Counted from the stretch's first letter, positions 35,414 to 45,468 are shown. The stretch: 64,000 bases of DNA from UBA8437 sp964646205 (GCA_964646205.1 CAZYAZ010000001.1:124001-188000), one strand, 5' to 3'. Notes: generated by a model not told the origin, from the sequence alone. A program made the numbers and translations.

Positions 35414-36682
35414 ATGACCGATTTTTCGACCGTGACCCCCAACATGTTCACAAGACGCCGCATTCTTGAAGCTGTCCCCGCCACGGCCCTGGCCGCCGGA
35501 ACCATCGGACTCTCCGACGTCGTGAGAGTCGATGCCGACGAACTCAAGAAACAGGGTCGGTCGATGATCCTGCTCTGGATGGCGGGGGGCCCCAGCCAGT
35601 TCGAGACTTTCGATCCCAAGCCCGGAATCGCCAACGGTGGACCCACAAAGGCCATCTCCACGGCCATTCCGGGGGTGCAATTGGCCGAACACTGGGGTCG
35701 CACAGCCAAGGTGCTCGACCGGTTTTCCCTGGTCCGGTCCATGACCAACAAGGAAGGCAATCACCAGCGGGCCAGCTACCAACTGCACACCGGTTACATC
35801 CCCTCCGGCAGTGTCAAACACCCCAGCCTCAGCGCCAGCATCGCCGAACAGTTGTCCGATCCGACATTCGAACTCCCTCCCGTCGTCTCGGTCGGACGAA
35901 CCACAGGTTCAGGATTCCTGGGAGTCGATTACGAACCATTCACCGTCAGTAACCCCGGTGAACTGCCACAGAATGTCGCGGTTCCCGTTCCTACCAGGCG
36001 CTACAATCGTCGCCTGGGACTGCTGGGACAGTTGGAGCAGGAATTCGCCAACCGTGGCGGCAAATCGGTTGTTGCCAACCACAGGCAACTCTACAAGAAG
36101 TCCTCCCGCATGGTGCTCAGCCGGAATGTCTCGGCCTTCAGCATCGACGACGAGTCCGATTCGTTGAAGCAGAAATACGGGTCGACGAGTTTCGGACGGG
36201 GCTGCCTGCTGGCCCGCCGGCTGGTCGAATCTGGCGTGACGTTTGTCGAGGTCGTCTCACGCGGCTGGGACACTCACCAGGACATCTTCGAACGCATCAC
36301 GGCCCTGGCCGAACAGGTCGATCCTGCAGTGTCCGCGTTGGTTGAGGATCTCGATGACCGCGGATTGCTCGAAAAAACACTGGTGGTCTGGATGGGAGAA
36401 TTCGGACGGACTCCGCGGGTCAACGCACGAACTGGTCGCGACCACTATCCCCGGGTCTTTTCGGCAGCCATCGCCGGGGGTGGAGTCCGCGGCGGCCAGG
36501 TGATCGGCAGCAGCACCCGCGACGGTTCGGCCGTGGCCGACCGGCCCGTCAGTGTCCCCGACCTGTTCTGCTCGGTGTGCCACTCGCTGCGGGTCGACCC
36601 CCGCAAGGAACACCTCAGCCCACTCGGACGCCCCATGAAGGTGGTCGATGGCGGCGAGGTCGTCACGGAGTTATTCGGCTAG
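35414..36682 (+). CDS. DUF1501 protein (sulfatase-fold, Tat-type signal)
   Basis: 422 residues from ATG 35414. The N-terminus FTRRRILEAVPATALAAG resembles a Tat signal. LLWMAGGPSQFETFDPKPG is the DUF1501 start motif, and VVWMGEFGRTPRVN and GRDHYPRVFSAAIAGGG are the later alkaline-phosphatase-like metal-site motifs. It lies 59 bases after the DUF1549/DUF1553 gene and should work with it. The chemistry is unknown; the fold suggests a hydrolase of sulfate or phosphate esters. Confidence 0.92.
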   Translation: MTDFSTVTPNMFTRRRILEAVPATALAAGTIGLSDVVRVDADELKKQGRSMILLWMAGGPSQFETFDPKPGIANGGPTKAISTAIPGVQLAEHWGRTAKVLDRFSLVRSMTNKEGNHQRASYQLHTGYIPSGSVKHPSLSASIAEQLSDPTFELPPVVSVGRTTGSGFLGVDYEPFTVSNPGELPQNVAVPVPTRRYNRRLGLLGQLEQEFANRGGKSVVANHRQLYKKSSRMVLSRNVSAFSIDDESDSLKQKYGSTSFGRGCLLARRLVESGVTFVEVVSRGWDTHQDIFERITALAEQVDPAVSALVEDLDDRGLLEKTLVVWMGEFGRTPRVNARTGRDHYPRVFSAAIAGGGVRGGQVIGSSTRDGSAVADRPVSVPDLFCSVCHSLRVDPRKEHLSPLGRPMKVVDGGEVVTELFG

Positions 36683-36703
36683 GAGACACCACGGGAACCG
36701 GGC

Positions 36704-37516
36704 CTAGGATTCATCCGGATCCTCGGTCAACCGTGGCCGGAAGAACTTCATGGTCTGGGTGACCACGGTCTTGCGGGTGGCGAATCGTGCCCCCAGCGAA
36801 CTCACGTAATTCAACAACCCGGTTACCAGGTAACTCCGTCGCCGTTCGAGTCCTCGCAGGGCCTCCTTGACCACCTCACGGGCCGTCTGGGATTTTTTCT
36901 TCTTCAACCAACCGGGTACACCGGCGACGTCGAAGAACTCGGTCCGGGTCGTCCCCGGGCACAATGCCATGACCGTCACACCGTGGTCCCGCGCCTCGGC
37001 CCACAACGCCTCGCTGAAGTGCAACACGAAGGCCTTGGACGCGGAGTAGACCGGCATGTAGGCGACCGGTTGCATGGCCACGACGCTGGCGACATTAATA
37101 ATCGCGCCGTGTCCCAATTGAAGCAATCCAGGCAGCACCCGGTACGTCAATTCGGTCAGGGCCGAGATATTCAATTGCACCATCGACAGCATCAAATCGA
37201 CGTCGGTCTCGGTGACTTCACCGACAAAACCAAACCCGGCATTGTTGACCAATAACTCCAGCGTGATGTCCTGCGATTCAATCCGCTCGAGAATCCTGGT
37301 CACGGCACCGGGCGAGGAAAGATCCTCGACGACAACCAGTGTCTGCACCATGTGTTGCTGCTGCAGTTCCTGGGCCAGTTCCTCAAGCAGGTCACCCCGC
37401 CGCGCGGTCAACACCAGGTGCATGCCGTTGCCGGCAAGCACGCGCGCAAACTCGGCACCAATTCCACTCGAAGCCCCTGTCACCAGGGCCCATCTTTCAG
37501 TGTAAGCCTCAAGCAC
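36704..37516 (-). CDS. Short-chain dehydrogenase/reductase
   Basis: 270 residues from GTG 37516, which has GAGG upstream and brings the Rossmann motif VTGASSGIGAEFA to the usual N-terminal place. An ATG at 37600 would add 28 unlike residues. The NNAGFGFVGE loop, the catalytic Ser in NVASVVAM and YSASK (Tyr and Lys) are all present. It is DltE/YqjQ-like, a classical NADP-dependent oxidoreductase. The substrate cannot be told. It is convergent with the DUF1501 gene. Confidence 0.88.
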   Translation of the reverse strand: MLEAYTERWALVTGASSGIGAEFARVLAGNGMHLVLTARRGDLLEELAQELQQQHMVQTLVVVEDLSSPGAVTRILERIESQDITLELLVNNAGFGFVGEVTETDVDLMLSMVQLNISALTELTYRVLPGLLQLGHGAIINVASVVAMQPVAYMPVYSASKAFVLHFSEALWAEARDHGVTVMALCPGTTRTEFFDVAGVPGWLKKKKSQTAREVVKEALRGLERRRSYLVTGLLNYVSSLGARFATRKTVVTQTMKFFRPRLTEDPDES

Positions 37517-37618
37517 CCCGGCCGTCCTCAGCCAGACCGATTCGACAGCACTGCCCAACCCAATAACGAGCGAATCGTAACAGAAAAACACCGAAAACAA
37601 ATGACCGGTCGCAATCTG

Positions 37619-38350
37619 TCACGCCATTCGCAGTGCCACCAGCGACGCCAACGCCACCGCTGCGGTTTCAATCCGCAACACGTGTCGACCCAATCCGATC
37701 ATCGTGGCACCCGTTTCCACTGCTGCCGCCAGTTCCTGGTCGGTCCATCCTCCCTCGGGACCAACACACAGCACCAGCGAACCGGTCGATTGGTCCAGGT
37801 GTTTTTCGAGTTCCCCAATTGACGCCGGGCCGCCACGCTGTGCTATCACCAGCGACTGGTCTCCAACGGCCAGCAGATCGGTCCAGGCCGTCAACGGGTC
37901 GATCTGCATCAGGTGATTCCGGCCGCATTGCTTGCACGCGGAGATCACCGCCTGGTGCATCTTCTTTTGTTTTCCATCTCGAGGATGCACGACGCTTCTC
38001 TGTGTTCTGAGAGGCACCAGGCGGTCGACTCCCAGTTCTGTCGCCTTTTCGACCAGCGATCGCACCCGATCCCCCTTGGGAACCGCCGTCGCCAAAACCA
38101 CCTCCGGCCCATCAGCGGGTGGGTCCTGCTCGAACTCGTGGACAGCCAATTCAACCTCGCGACGGCTCGCACCGACAATCTCGGCCCGGGCCCGCACGCC
38201 CTGGCCATCGAAGAGTTCAACGGAATCCCCCGGGCCTAGTCGCAGAACGCTCAAGAGGTGCCGGGCTTCGGCTCCGGCAAGCACCACACGGGGGGTCACC
38301 TGTTCCGGACCGGGTTGTGGCAAGTGTTCACAGAAGGACCGATGTGTCAT
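37619..38350 (-). CDS. rsmE: 16S rRNA m3U1498 methyltransferase
   Basis: 243 residues, RsmE family of SPOUT methyltransferases. The N-terminal PUA-like part (GAEARHLLSVLRLGPGD) is followed by the knotted domain with the S-adenosylmethionine loop VGPEGGWTDQELAAA and GLGRHVLRIETAAVA. It methylates U1498 of 16S rRNA. Its start overlaps the stop of nnrE by ATGA (38347-38350), so the pair is coupled. Confidence 0.94.
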   Translation of the reverse strand: MTHRSFCEHLPQPGPEQVTPRVVLAGAEARHLLSVLRLGPGDSVELFDGQGVRARAEIVGASRREVELAVHEFEQDPPADGPEVVLATAVPKGDRVRSLVEKATELGVDRLVPLRTQRSVVHPRDGKQKKMHQAVISACKQCGRNHLMQIDPLTAWTDLLAVGDQSLVIAQRGGPASIGELEKHLDQSTGSLVLCVGPEGGWTDQELAAAVETGATMIGLGRHVLRIETAAVALASLVALRMA

Positions 38351-39042
38351 CGCAACAGTTCCTCGCAGAGCGTTCGCGGGATCCCGATGTCCACCACGTG
38401 GACCTCACCAATCCACTCGCTCGCCTCCGCGACCATCATTCCCAATTTGCTGCCCACCATCGTGGCCGTGTGACTCGCACGAACACACCGTCCCAATGGC
38501 TGGCCGGTATCGCAATCGAGACCACTGGGCAAATCGACAGCAAGAACACGACCACCGGTCCTGTTGATCGCCTCGATCGCCTCGCCATACGGCGATCGCA
38601 CCTCGCCCTGGATCCCTGTCCCCAGTAACGCGTCCACCACCCAGTCGGCGTCCGCCAGGACCATGTCCCATTCGGCAGCCGGAACCACCTCCACTTCGCC
38701 GTCACCGGAAACCCAGGTCTGGTGATTGGCCGCCGCATCACCATCCAGGATCGACGTGTCGACCACCGAAGCAACGCGGACGGTGTAACCGGCATTGTCC
38801 AGGTGGCGGGCGATCACAAAACCGTCCCCACCGTTGTTTCCTTTTCCGGTGCAGACAACAACCGGGCCATCGATCCCCAGCCGCACCAGCAGTTCCGCAC
38901 AGCCCCGACCAGCGTTCTCCATCAGCACCAGCCCGGTCATGCCATGCTCACGAATCGCCCGCTGGTCGATTTCACGAGCCTGGCAGCGGGACAATACGGG
39001 CCGCGAATCACACATGTGTCGAATCACCAAACCAGGTGGCAC
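38347..39042 (-). CDS. nnrE: NAD(P)H-hydrate epimerase (YjeF N-domain)
   Basis: 231 residues (222 from the alternative ATG 39015). It repairs damaged NADH and NADPH hydrates by epimerisation. LMENAGRG, CTGKGNNGGDGFVIARHL and DALLGTG are the family motifs. Only the epimerase domain is present; the dehydratase (NnrD) must be encoded elsewhere if it exists. It is coupled to rsmE downstream. Confidence 0.92.
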   Translation of the reverse strand: MPPGLVIRHMCDSRPVLSRCQAREIDQRAIREHGMTGLVLMENAGRGCAELLVRLGIDGPVVVCTGKGNNGGDGFVIARHLDNAGYTVRVASVVDTSILDGDAAANHQTWVSGDGEVEVVPAAEWDMVLADADWVVDALLGTGIQGEVRSPYGEAIEAINRTGGRVLAVDLPSGLDCDTGQPLGRCVRASHTATMVGSKLGMMVAEASEWIGEVHVVDIGIPRTLCEELLR

Positions 39043-39058
39043 TACTGGGCCTCACCCT

Positions 39059-39922
39059 TCACGACAGGGCATACGTCAGAAACCCTCGCACCGCGGCAAG
39101 GAATTCTTCCGGTTCGTCACCGGCAATATTGTGGGCGCTCTTGGAGAACACTTTCAGGTGGGCGCGGGGCACACGCTCGGCAATGTCCCGCGAATGATTC
39201 GGAGGACAGATCCAGTCTTGCTGGCCCGCCAGCACAAGCGTCGGACAGGCGATCGAATCGAGTTGCTCGGTGTAGTCGAAGTCCCGCAGAAAACCGGAAA
39301 AACCCAGGTTGAGCTGTTCGAAATTCCGAGTACCACGGCTCCACGACTCGGCCGATTTCTCGGCATCATGCGTGACCGAGTACATCGGCCCCATCGCCTG
39401 GTAGTACTCACGAACCTGCTCGAGCGATTCGAACGATCCGTTCCACAGCGTCTCGCAGACCGCCTGCTGCTCGGGCGTTCCACGCTCGGCGACGATCCGC
39501 TTGGCATCCTCGAGAAACCGGTAGCTGGGTGCGGTGGCACACAGCACCAGGTTTGACACGCGGTCGGGATATCGGATCGCATACCCCTGGGCAACCATGC
39601 CCCCGTAAGACGACCCCAGCAGACAAATGGAATCCAGGCCCAGGTAGTCCCGAAGCGCATCAACATCGTCGATGTTCTCGTCCAGCGTGTACGTGGACGG
39701 ATCGGACGCGGCACTGCGGCCCGACCCCCGGTGATCGACATAGACCAACTGGGCCACATCGACCAGTCGGGCCACCGTCGACTTGAACCCGACGTGATCA
39801 CCACCCGGTCCGCCGTGCAGCAGGAACAGCGTCGGCCGCTGGACCATCCTCTCGCCGTCGGGCACCAGTCCCGCCCCATCGACGTCAAAGTAGATCTCGG
39901 TGCCGCGAATCCTTGCCTTCAT
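39059..39922 (-). CDS. Alpha/beta hydrolase, proline-iminopeptidase-like
   Basis: 287 residues. The HGGPGGDH motif at about residue 36 is typical of proline iminopeptidases, followed by the nucleophile elbow LLGSSYGGMVAQ. The acid and base lie in LAGQQDWICP and SKSAHNIAGDEP. It has no signal peptide and should be cytoplasmic. GGGGAG lies eight bases before the ATG. The substrate (N-terminal proline peptides or a small ester) is inferred from the family. Confidence 0.88.
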   Translation of the reverse strand: MKARIRGTEIYFDVDGAGLVPDGERMVQRPTLFLLHGGPGGDHVGFKSTVARLVDVAQLVYVDHRGSGRSAASDPSTYTLDENIDDVDALRDYLGLDSICLLGSSYGGMVAQGYAIRYPDRVSNLVLCATAPSYRFLEDAKRIVAERGTPEQQAVCETLWNGSFESLEQVREYYQAMGPMYSVTHDAEKSAESWSRGTRNFEQLNLGFSGFLRDFDYTEQLDSIACPTLVLAGQQDWICPPNHSRDIAERVPRAHLKVFSKSAHNIAGDEPEEFLAAVRGFLTYALS

Positions 39923-39963
39923 CTGGTTTCTCCCCGTCTCCGGTCCGACCCGAGGAACCGAGC

Positions 39964-41073
39964 CTAGTCAGCCTCATCAGCCTCATCGAACCGGTGAGTT
40001 GGAACGGGCCGCCCTGGACGAAAACTCTGGGTCTGACGAAACTCGACCGACGCCCCTCGTGTTCCACCCGCCTCGATCACTTCTTCCCGAACAACCTCTT
40101 CCAGCCACTCCGGATCACAGGCCACCCGGGCGTTGATGATCACGTCGACGGTCTTGACCTGGCAATTCGATGGCAAGGACAACTCGGGATGATCCTCGCT
40201 GGAGACCAGGTTCGCCACGCCGAAAAAGCCCTCCCACAAGCCGATGACCTTCAGGTGCGCCGTCTCGGCCTCCTGCTCCTCCAGTCGTTTGGCCGTGCGT
40301 GTGACGAGTTCCAGCAGGAACTCGTCGAGATCAAACGACTCCTCGGCGGACAACTGCAGGCTACTGTTGAGCCAACCCAACTCGGCTTCGCCCTCGGCAT
40401 AGGTGTTGTAGTCAATATCGAGCACTCGACGACCAAAATCACCGGCCTGGTCAAGCAACTCGACCAATTCTCCAAAACCAGCGCCGGTCTTGGCCGAGAT
40501 CTTCTGGATCATCACCTCGGGACAATGACCGGAAACCAGTTCGACAAGTTCATCAATCTCATCTGTTCCGAGTTCATCAACCCGGTTGATCAGAATCACG
40601 TCGGCCTCCTCGAGCTGTTTCTCGAGAATGTAGGCGGCCTTTGGCGAGAAACCTCGCGAGTCGCCACGGAGAACACGGCGTCCGTGGCTCGGCTTGAGAA
40701 TGACGGAATAGGGGGCGATCTGAAAACTGGTGTCGAAGAGTCGTTTGATGGGCTGGATCACGGTGGCGACCAGGTCGGTACAACTGCCAACCGGTTCGGC
40801 CAGGATCACGTCCGGTCGTTCATCCTCGCCCAACTGCTCCATCGTGCTCATCAACTCGTCAAAGTTGCAGCAGAAACAGGCGCCGGCCACCTCTCCCACG
40901 TTGAGTCCCTGTGACCGGAACGTGTTGGTGTCGACCAGGTCAGATGCCTGGTCATTGGTCACCACACCGACATTTTTTCCCTGCTCGGTGTAGTGTCGCG
41001 CAAGCCGTCCGAGCGTTGTCGTCTTCCCGGCTCCAAGGAAGCCGCCGACCATGATGAAACGAATGGTGTGCAT
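39964..41073 (-). CDS. CobW/G3E-family GTPase (metal chaperone type)
   Basis: 369 residues from ATG 41073; the longer frame to 41151 has no support. GGFLGAGKTTTLGRLA is Walker A, ACFCCNFDEL is the metal-binding CxCC motif of G3E GTPases, and INRVDELGTDE is the nucleotide specificity motif. These proteins deliver metals (Zn, Co, Ni) using GTP. The C-terminal 150 residues do not resemble the usual CobW_C domain. The metal cannot be assigned. Confidence 0.88.
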   Translation of the reverse strand: MHTIRFIMVGGFLGAGKTTTLGRLARHYTEQGKNVGVVTNDQASDLVDTNTFRSQGLNVGEVAGACFCCNFDELMSTMEQLGEDERPDVILAEPVGSCTDLVATVIQPIKRLFDTSFQIAPYSVILKPSHGRRVLRGDSRGFSPKAAYILEKQLEEADVILINRVDELGTDEIDELVELVSGHCPEVMIQKISAKTGAGFGELVELLDQAGDFGRRVLDIDYNTYAEGEAELGWLNSSLQLSAEESFDLDEFLLELVTRTAKRLEEQEAETAHLKVIGLWEGFFGVANLVSSEDHPELSLPSNCQVKTVDVIINARVACDPEWLEEVVREEVIEAGGTRGASVEFRQTQSFRPGRPVPTHRFDEADEAD

Positions 41074-41201
41074 CGAACTGTCCTGCCGGCCGCCGCTTGT
41101 CTTCGGATGTGCAAACTGCGACAAACAAGACACGCCGTCCCAACCGGCCATCGTAGAGGGTTTCTGCGACGGTCACCAACCTAGCCCTCCCTGGCGCCCA
41201 C

Positions 41202-42374
41202 ATGACTGCCGAAGACCTCCCCGCAATCCTGGGTGGCCAACCAACCAGGCCAGAGGGTCCTCCCGGCTGGCCACCGGATGACCCGGCCATCGTTGAAGTC
41301 CTCCATCGGGCAGCCACCGACGGCAGTTGGGGCCACTACCACGGCCCTCACTCCACCGCCCTGGCCGAACAACTCGCTGCCATTCACGGATTCGAGCACG
41401 TCCTGTTGTGTGCCAGTGGCACCGTCGCCGTCGAACTGGCACTGCGAGGACTGAAAATCGGAGTTGGCGACGAGGTGATCCTGGCGGCCTATGACTTCCG
41501 TGGAAACATGCAGGACGTGTTGTGTGTCGGAGCCACTCCCGTGCTGGTGGATGTCCGTCCCGACAACTGGAACCTGGATGTCGACCGGGTCCAGGAGGCC
41601 CTGACCGATTCCACCCGGGCACTGCTCGTTTCCCATCTCCACGGCGGACAGGTCGACATGCCGGCACTCCGCAAACTGGCCGACCAGAATGGCGTGGCGA
41701 TCATCGAGGACGCCTGCCAGGTTCCGGGATCCCTGGTCGCCGGACGAGTTGCCGGGGGCTGGGGCGAGGTGGCGGTGCTCTCCTTTGGAGGAAGCAAGTT
41801 GCTCTCGGCCGGGCGAGGCGGTGCACTACTGACCAGCGACGAGAGCATCGCCCAACGGGTGCGAACCTACACTCAACGAGGAAACGAGGCGTACCCACTC
41901 TCGGAACTCCAGGCAGCACTGTTGCGGCCACAGCTCGATTCTCTGTCCGAACGGAATCAGCAACGGGCGGCCGCCGCCGGACAGGTCATTGAATCGATCG
42001 CCGATCATCCCGCCCTGGTCCCATTCTCACTGCCCGGGGAACCCGACTCCCAGCCCGGTCTCTACAAACTCGGGCTACAATTCCACCCCAACCACTGCGA
42101 TGGACTCACGCGAAACGCGTTTGCCCAGGCAGTTCGGGCCGAGGGAATTGCCATTGATCCGGGCTTCCGATCACTGCACAAGTCCCACAGCCGACGACGG
42201 TTCACAACCGCCGGCGACCTGGCCGAAGCCGACCGGGCCGATGCCAACGTCCTGGTGATGCACCACCCCGTGCTGCTCGAAGCCGACGAAACACTCGCCG
42301 AAATCCGAACAGCCATCGACCGTGTCACCGCTCACGCCAAGGCGATCGGCCGCGAACTGGGATTTGTTTGCTGA
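41202..42374 (+). CDS. DegT/DnrJ/EryC1-type PLP aminotransferase
   Basis: 390 residues. ASGTVAVELALRGLKIGVGD and EDACQVPGS are the cofactor-pocket motifs; SFGGSKLLSAGRGG contains the Schiff-base Lys. The family makes amino sugars for surface glycans and antibiotics. No other sugar-nucleotide gene is adjacent, so its pathway is unclear. It is divergent from the CobW-like gene. Confidence 0.9.
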   Translation: MTAEDLPAILGGQPTRPEGPPGWPPDDPAIVEVLHRAATDGSWGHYHGPHSTALAEQLAAIHGFEHVLLCASGTVAVELALRGLKIGVGDEVILAAYDFRGNMQDVLCVGATPVLVDVRPDNWNLDVDRVQEALTDSTRALLVSHLHGGQVDMPALRKLADQNGVAIIEDACQVPGSLVAGRVAGGWGEVAVLSFGGSKLLSAGRGGALLTSDESIAQRVRTYTQRGNEAYPLSELQAALLRPQLDSLSERNQQRAAAAGQVIESIADHPALVPFSLPGEPDSQPGLYKLGLQFHPNHCDGLTRNAFAQAVRAEGIAIDPGFRSLHKSHSRRRFTTAGDLAEADRADANVLVMHHPVLLEADETLAEIRTAIDRVTAHAKAIGRELGFVC

Positions 42375-42422
42375 ACAACCCGGTTCTCGACAATGGCAGA
42401 ACGCAACCTGGAACTCCGCAAC

Positions 42423-42983
42423 TCAATCGCCGTGCAGTTTCCTGAGTCTGCCCGAGGTCCGCAGCATCCATTGCATCCGCTCGAACTCGTTGAGCCATTC
42501 TTCGGTGGCCTGTTCCAGTAGCGTTGGGTCGCTGTCCCCGGCCGGAACAACCAACGACGCATCGATATCGGCAGCCATGGCACGGTACTTTGCCAACGTG
42601 CGGTCACCAAAGACACCGCACACGAAATCATCTTCGCTGAGAAACACCACCACCGGCACACGCTGGCCGCCATTGACCGACAGACGCTCCGTCACCCCGG
42701 GATTCGCGTCCCGATCGAGGTACCTCACGTTGAGCACCGGATTCTCCAGGGCAAACCTGTCGAAAATCGGACACTGGTTGACGCAATCACCACACCACGC
42801 CCCCGCCAACACCAGCACCTTCATGTCTCGAGAAAACGATCCCAGCACGGCCTGTTGCCGGTCCGTCAGCACCACGCGGTCCCGGACCACCTGCCACCGC
42901 TCCCGGTCCTCTTCGGATCCGTGGTTCTCGAGAAACTCACCATAGGCCAATGCCTCCGCAAATTCCGTGGCAAGATCGGTCAT
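42423..42983 (-). CDS. Thioredoxin-family protein (WCGDC)
   Basis: 186 residues from ATG 42983. AGAWCGDCVNQCPIF is a thioredoxin-like active site, and GGQRVPVVVFLSEDD supplies the cis-Pro loop. It belongs to the cytoplasmic TM1287/bacillithiol-like thioredoxin group in which the motif is often CGDC. No signal peptide is seen. It is convergent with the aminotransferase and divergent from the M20 peptidase. Confidence 0.88.
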   Translation of the reverse strand: MTDLATEFAEALAYGEFLENHGSEEDRERWQVVRDRVVLTDRQQAVLGSFSRDMKVLVLAGAWCGDCVNQCPIFDRFALENPVLNVRYLDRDANPGVTERLSVNGGQRVPVVVFLSEDDFVCGVFGDRTLAKYRAMAADIDASLVVPAGDSDPTLLEQATEEWLNEFERMQWMLRTSGRLRKLHGD

Positions 42984-43133
42984 CTGTGTCAGCCCCGCTT
43001 GATCGTGAATTGTCCGGCGAGGAGTCACGATACGCCCGGATTGGCCTCGCGGCAACCACGGCGACTGAGACTCGGAGAGCCCGATTCCCTAGGATGAGAT
43101 CTCTCGTCAACCACCCACAAGGACCTCCCCACC

Positions 43134-44309
43134 GTGGACCCTCTCGAAATCCTCAAGACACTCGTCTCGATCCCCAGCGTCAATCCCATGGGCCGTGATC
43201 TCTCGGGGCCCGAGTACTTCGAGACACGCGTCTCGGACTGGCTGTGCGAGTTTTTTGCCGAACGCGAGATTGCTCACGAACGAATCGAGGTGGTTCCCGG
43301 TCGCGCCAACGTGATTGCCCGTGTCGACGCCGGGTCCGACCGTCCCACCATCGTTCTCGACGCACACCAGGACACCGTTCCAGTCGATGGAATGACCATC
43401 GATCCGTTCGATCCCGTGATCCGGGACGGGAAGATCTACGGCCGTGGTGCCTGTGACGTCAAGGGGGGTATGGCGGCCATGCTGCACACCGTGGCCCGCT
43501 TGGCCAGCGAACGCCCACCGGGAGCAGCCAACGTCATTATCAGTTGCACGTGCGACGAGGAATCCAACGTCCAGGGCATCACCGACCTCGTGCGATTGTG
43601 GACCGATGACAATCGACACTCGGAACTGATCCCGACTCGACCTGACCTGGCCCTGGTCGCCGAACCCACGCTACTGGACATCGTCGTCGCTCATCGCGGC
43701 GCCACTCGCTGGAAAATTCGCACCACCGGTCGCGCCTGTCACAGTTCCCAACCCGAACAGGGTGTCAACGCGATCTACCGAATGGCCCGCGTCGTGTCGG
43801 CCCTGGAAGATTACGCCGCCAGCCTCGCCGACCGGGTCACGCCACATCCGCTTTGTGGCGATGCCACGCTGTCGGTCGGACTGATCCAGGGTGGAGTCAG
43901 CGTCAACACGGTGCCCGACGAGTGCCTGGTCGAGATCGATCGCCGCGTGATTCCCGGTGAAGACGGCCTGGGAGTCATGCACGATGTTCGAGACCATCTC
44001 GAACACACCATCGATGTTCCATTCGAATTTCTTCCTCCGTGGCTGGTCGGTGTGCCGTTGCCGGATGAAGGCAACCAGGAATGGGCCAGTCGTCTGCAGG
44101 ATCACGTTGCCGCGATCACCGGTCCCCGCCAACTGGTCGGGGTCCCCTACGGGACACACGCCTCCCGATTCGCCGCTGCCGGTGTACCAGGCATCGTCTG
44201 TGGTCCCGGATCCATCGACCAGGCACACACCAAGGACGAATGGCTGGACATCGAGGAATTGGAACAGGCCGCCGAAATCTACTACCGGTTCTGCTCACAC
44301 GCGGTTTGA
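43134..44309 (+). CDS. M20 metallopeptidase (ArgE/DapE/CPG2-like)
   Basis: 391 residues from GTG 43134 with AAGGA at good distance. The zinc ligands are in LDAHQDTVPVD, GACDVKGGMAAML and CDEESNVQG, and the last histidine is in SIDQAHTKDEWLDIEEL. A dimerisation domain lies in the middle. It probably removes an acyl or amino group from an amino acid or dipeptide in the cytoplasm; ArgE-like deacetylation is one option. It lies 67 bases before the sugar kinase. Confidence 0.9.
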   Translation: MDPLEILKTLVSIPSVNPMGRDLSGPEYFETRVSDWLCEFFAEREIAHERIEVVPGRANVIARVDAGSDRPTIVLDAHQDTVPVDGMTIDPFDPVIRDGKIYGRGACDVKGGMAAMLHTVARLASERPPGAANVIISCTCDEESNVQGITDLVRLWTDDNRHSELIPTRPDLALVAEPTLLDIVVAHRGATRWKIRTTGRACHSSQPEQGVNAIYRMARVVSALEDYAASLADRVTPHPLCGDATLSVGLIQGGVSVNTVPDECLVEIDRRVIPGEDGLGVMHDVRDHLEHTIDVPFEFLPPWLVGVPLPDEGNQEWASRLQDHVAAITGPRQLVGVPYGTHASRFAAAGVPGIVCGPGSIDQAHTKDEWLDIEELEQAAEIYYRFCSHAV

Positions 44310-44376
44310 TGTGACCGACATCGTGTGCCAGACTGGCCGTATTGCTGATGGACGAGACTACATCGAGGACAAGCCC

Positions 44377-45468
44377 GTGCGAGTGGTGACATTTGGCGAA
44401 GTGATGATCCGGCTGGCCCCCGAGGAATTCCTGAGGCTGGGCCAGGTGTTGCCCGGGCGATTCGAAGCGACCTTCGGTGGAGGCGAACTCAACGTCGCCG
44501 TCTCAATCGCGCACCAGGGCGGCCAATCAGCATTTCTCAGCAGCTTGCCGAACAATCCTCTGACCGATTGCCTGGAACAGGAGATGCGAAAATTCGGCGT
44601 CGACACCGGGTTGCTGCGACGGGTCGACCGTGGTCGGTTTGGAATCTACTTTGTGGAAACCGGAGCCAATCAACGAGGCGGCACGGTGACTTACGATCGC
44701 GACGGCACGTCTATCGCCCTGGAAGACGCGGCTGCTTACGACTTCGATTCGGCATTCGCCGGGGCTGGCTGGTTGCACATCACCGGGATCACACCGGCCA
44801 TCAGCCAGGCCGCTGCCGGGGCCGCTCTGGAAGCCGTTCAAACCGCGTCACGGGCCGGCCTGACCGTCTCGTGCGATCTCAACTTCCGTAAGAAACTCTG
44901 GAACTGGCAATCGGGCACCGACACCGTCGACCTGGCACGGGACACCATGCGGGGACTGGTGCCGTTCATCGACGTGGTGATCGCTAACGAGGAGGACTGC
45001 GATCTGTGCTTGGGAATCCGGGCCGAGGAAACCGATGTCGAGGCGGGGCATCTCAACGTCGACGCCTACCAGTCGGTTGCTCGGAAGATAGTCACCGAAT
45101 TTCCCAATGTCTCGACTGTTGCCATCACGCTGCGCGAGAGCTATTCAGCCAGCCACAACAACTGGGGCGCCATGCTGCTGGACACCGCTTCCGACACCGC
45201 GCACTTCGCCCCACTGAATGCCAGTGGTGACTACCAGTCCTACGAGATGCACAATATCGTCGACCGGGTCGGTGCCGGGGATTCCTTTGCTGGCGGACTC
45301 ATCTTCGCGATGACGACTCCCGAATTGTCCGAACCCGAAACCGCCTTGCGGTACGCGACCGCCGCCAGTTGCCTCAAGCACAGTATCAAGGGCGATTTCA
45401 GCTACGCCCAACGGCCCGAGATCGAATCGCTGATGGGGGGTTCTACCTCCGGCCGAGTCTCTCGCTGA
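44377..45468 (+). CDS. PfkB-family sugar kinase, 2-keto-3-deoxygluconate kinase type
   Basis: 363 residues from GTG 44377, which has GAGGA seven bases upstream. FGGGELNVAVSIAHQGG is the N-terminal signature and DRVGAGDSFAGGLIF the C-terminal one with the catalytic Asp. VRVVTFGEVMIRLAPEE at the start is typical of KdgK, which phosphorylates KDG in uronate and alginate/pectin breakdown. A fructo- or ribokinase role cannot be excluded. Confidence 0.88.
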   Translation: MRVVTFGEVMIRLAPEEFLRLGQVLPGRFEATFGGGELNVAVSIAHQGGQSAFLSSLPNNPLTDCLEQEMRKFGVDTGLLRRVDRGRFGIYFVETGANQRGGTVTYDRDGTSIALEDAAAYDFDSAFAGAGWLHITGITPAISQAAAGAALEAVQTASRAGLTVSCDLNFRKKLWNWQSGTDTVDLARDTMRGLVPFIDVVIANEEDCDLCLGIRAEETDVEAGHLNVDAYQSVARKIVTEFPNVSTVAITLRESYSASHNNWGAMLLDTASDTAHFAPLNASGDYQSYEMHNIVDRVGAGDSFAGGLIFAMTTPELSEPETALRYATAASCLKHSIKGDFSYAQRPEIESLMGGSTSGRVSR

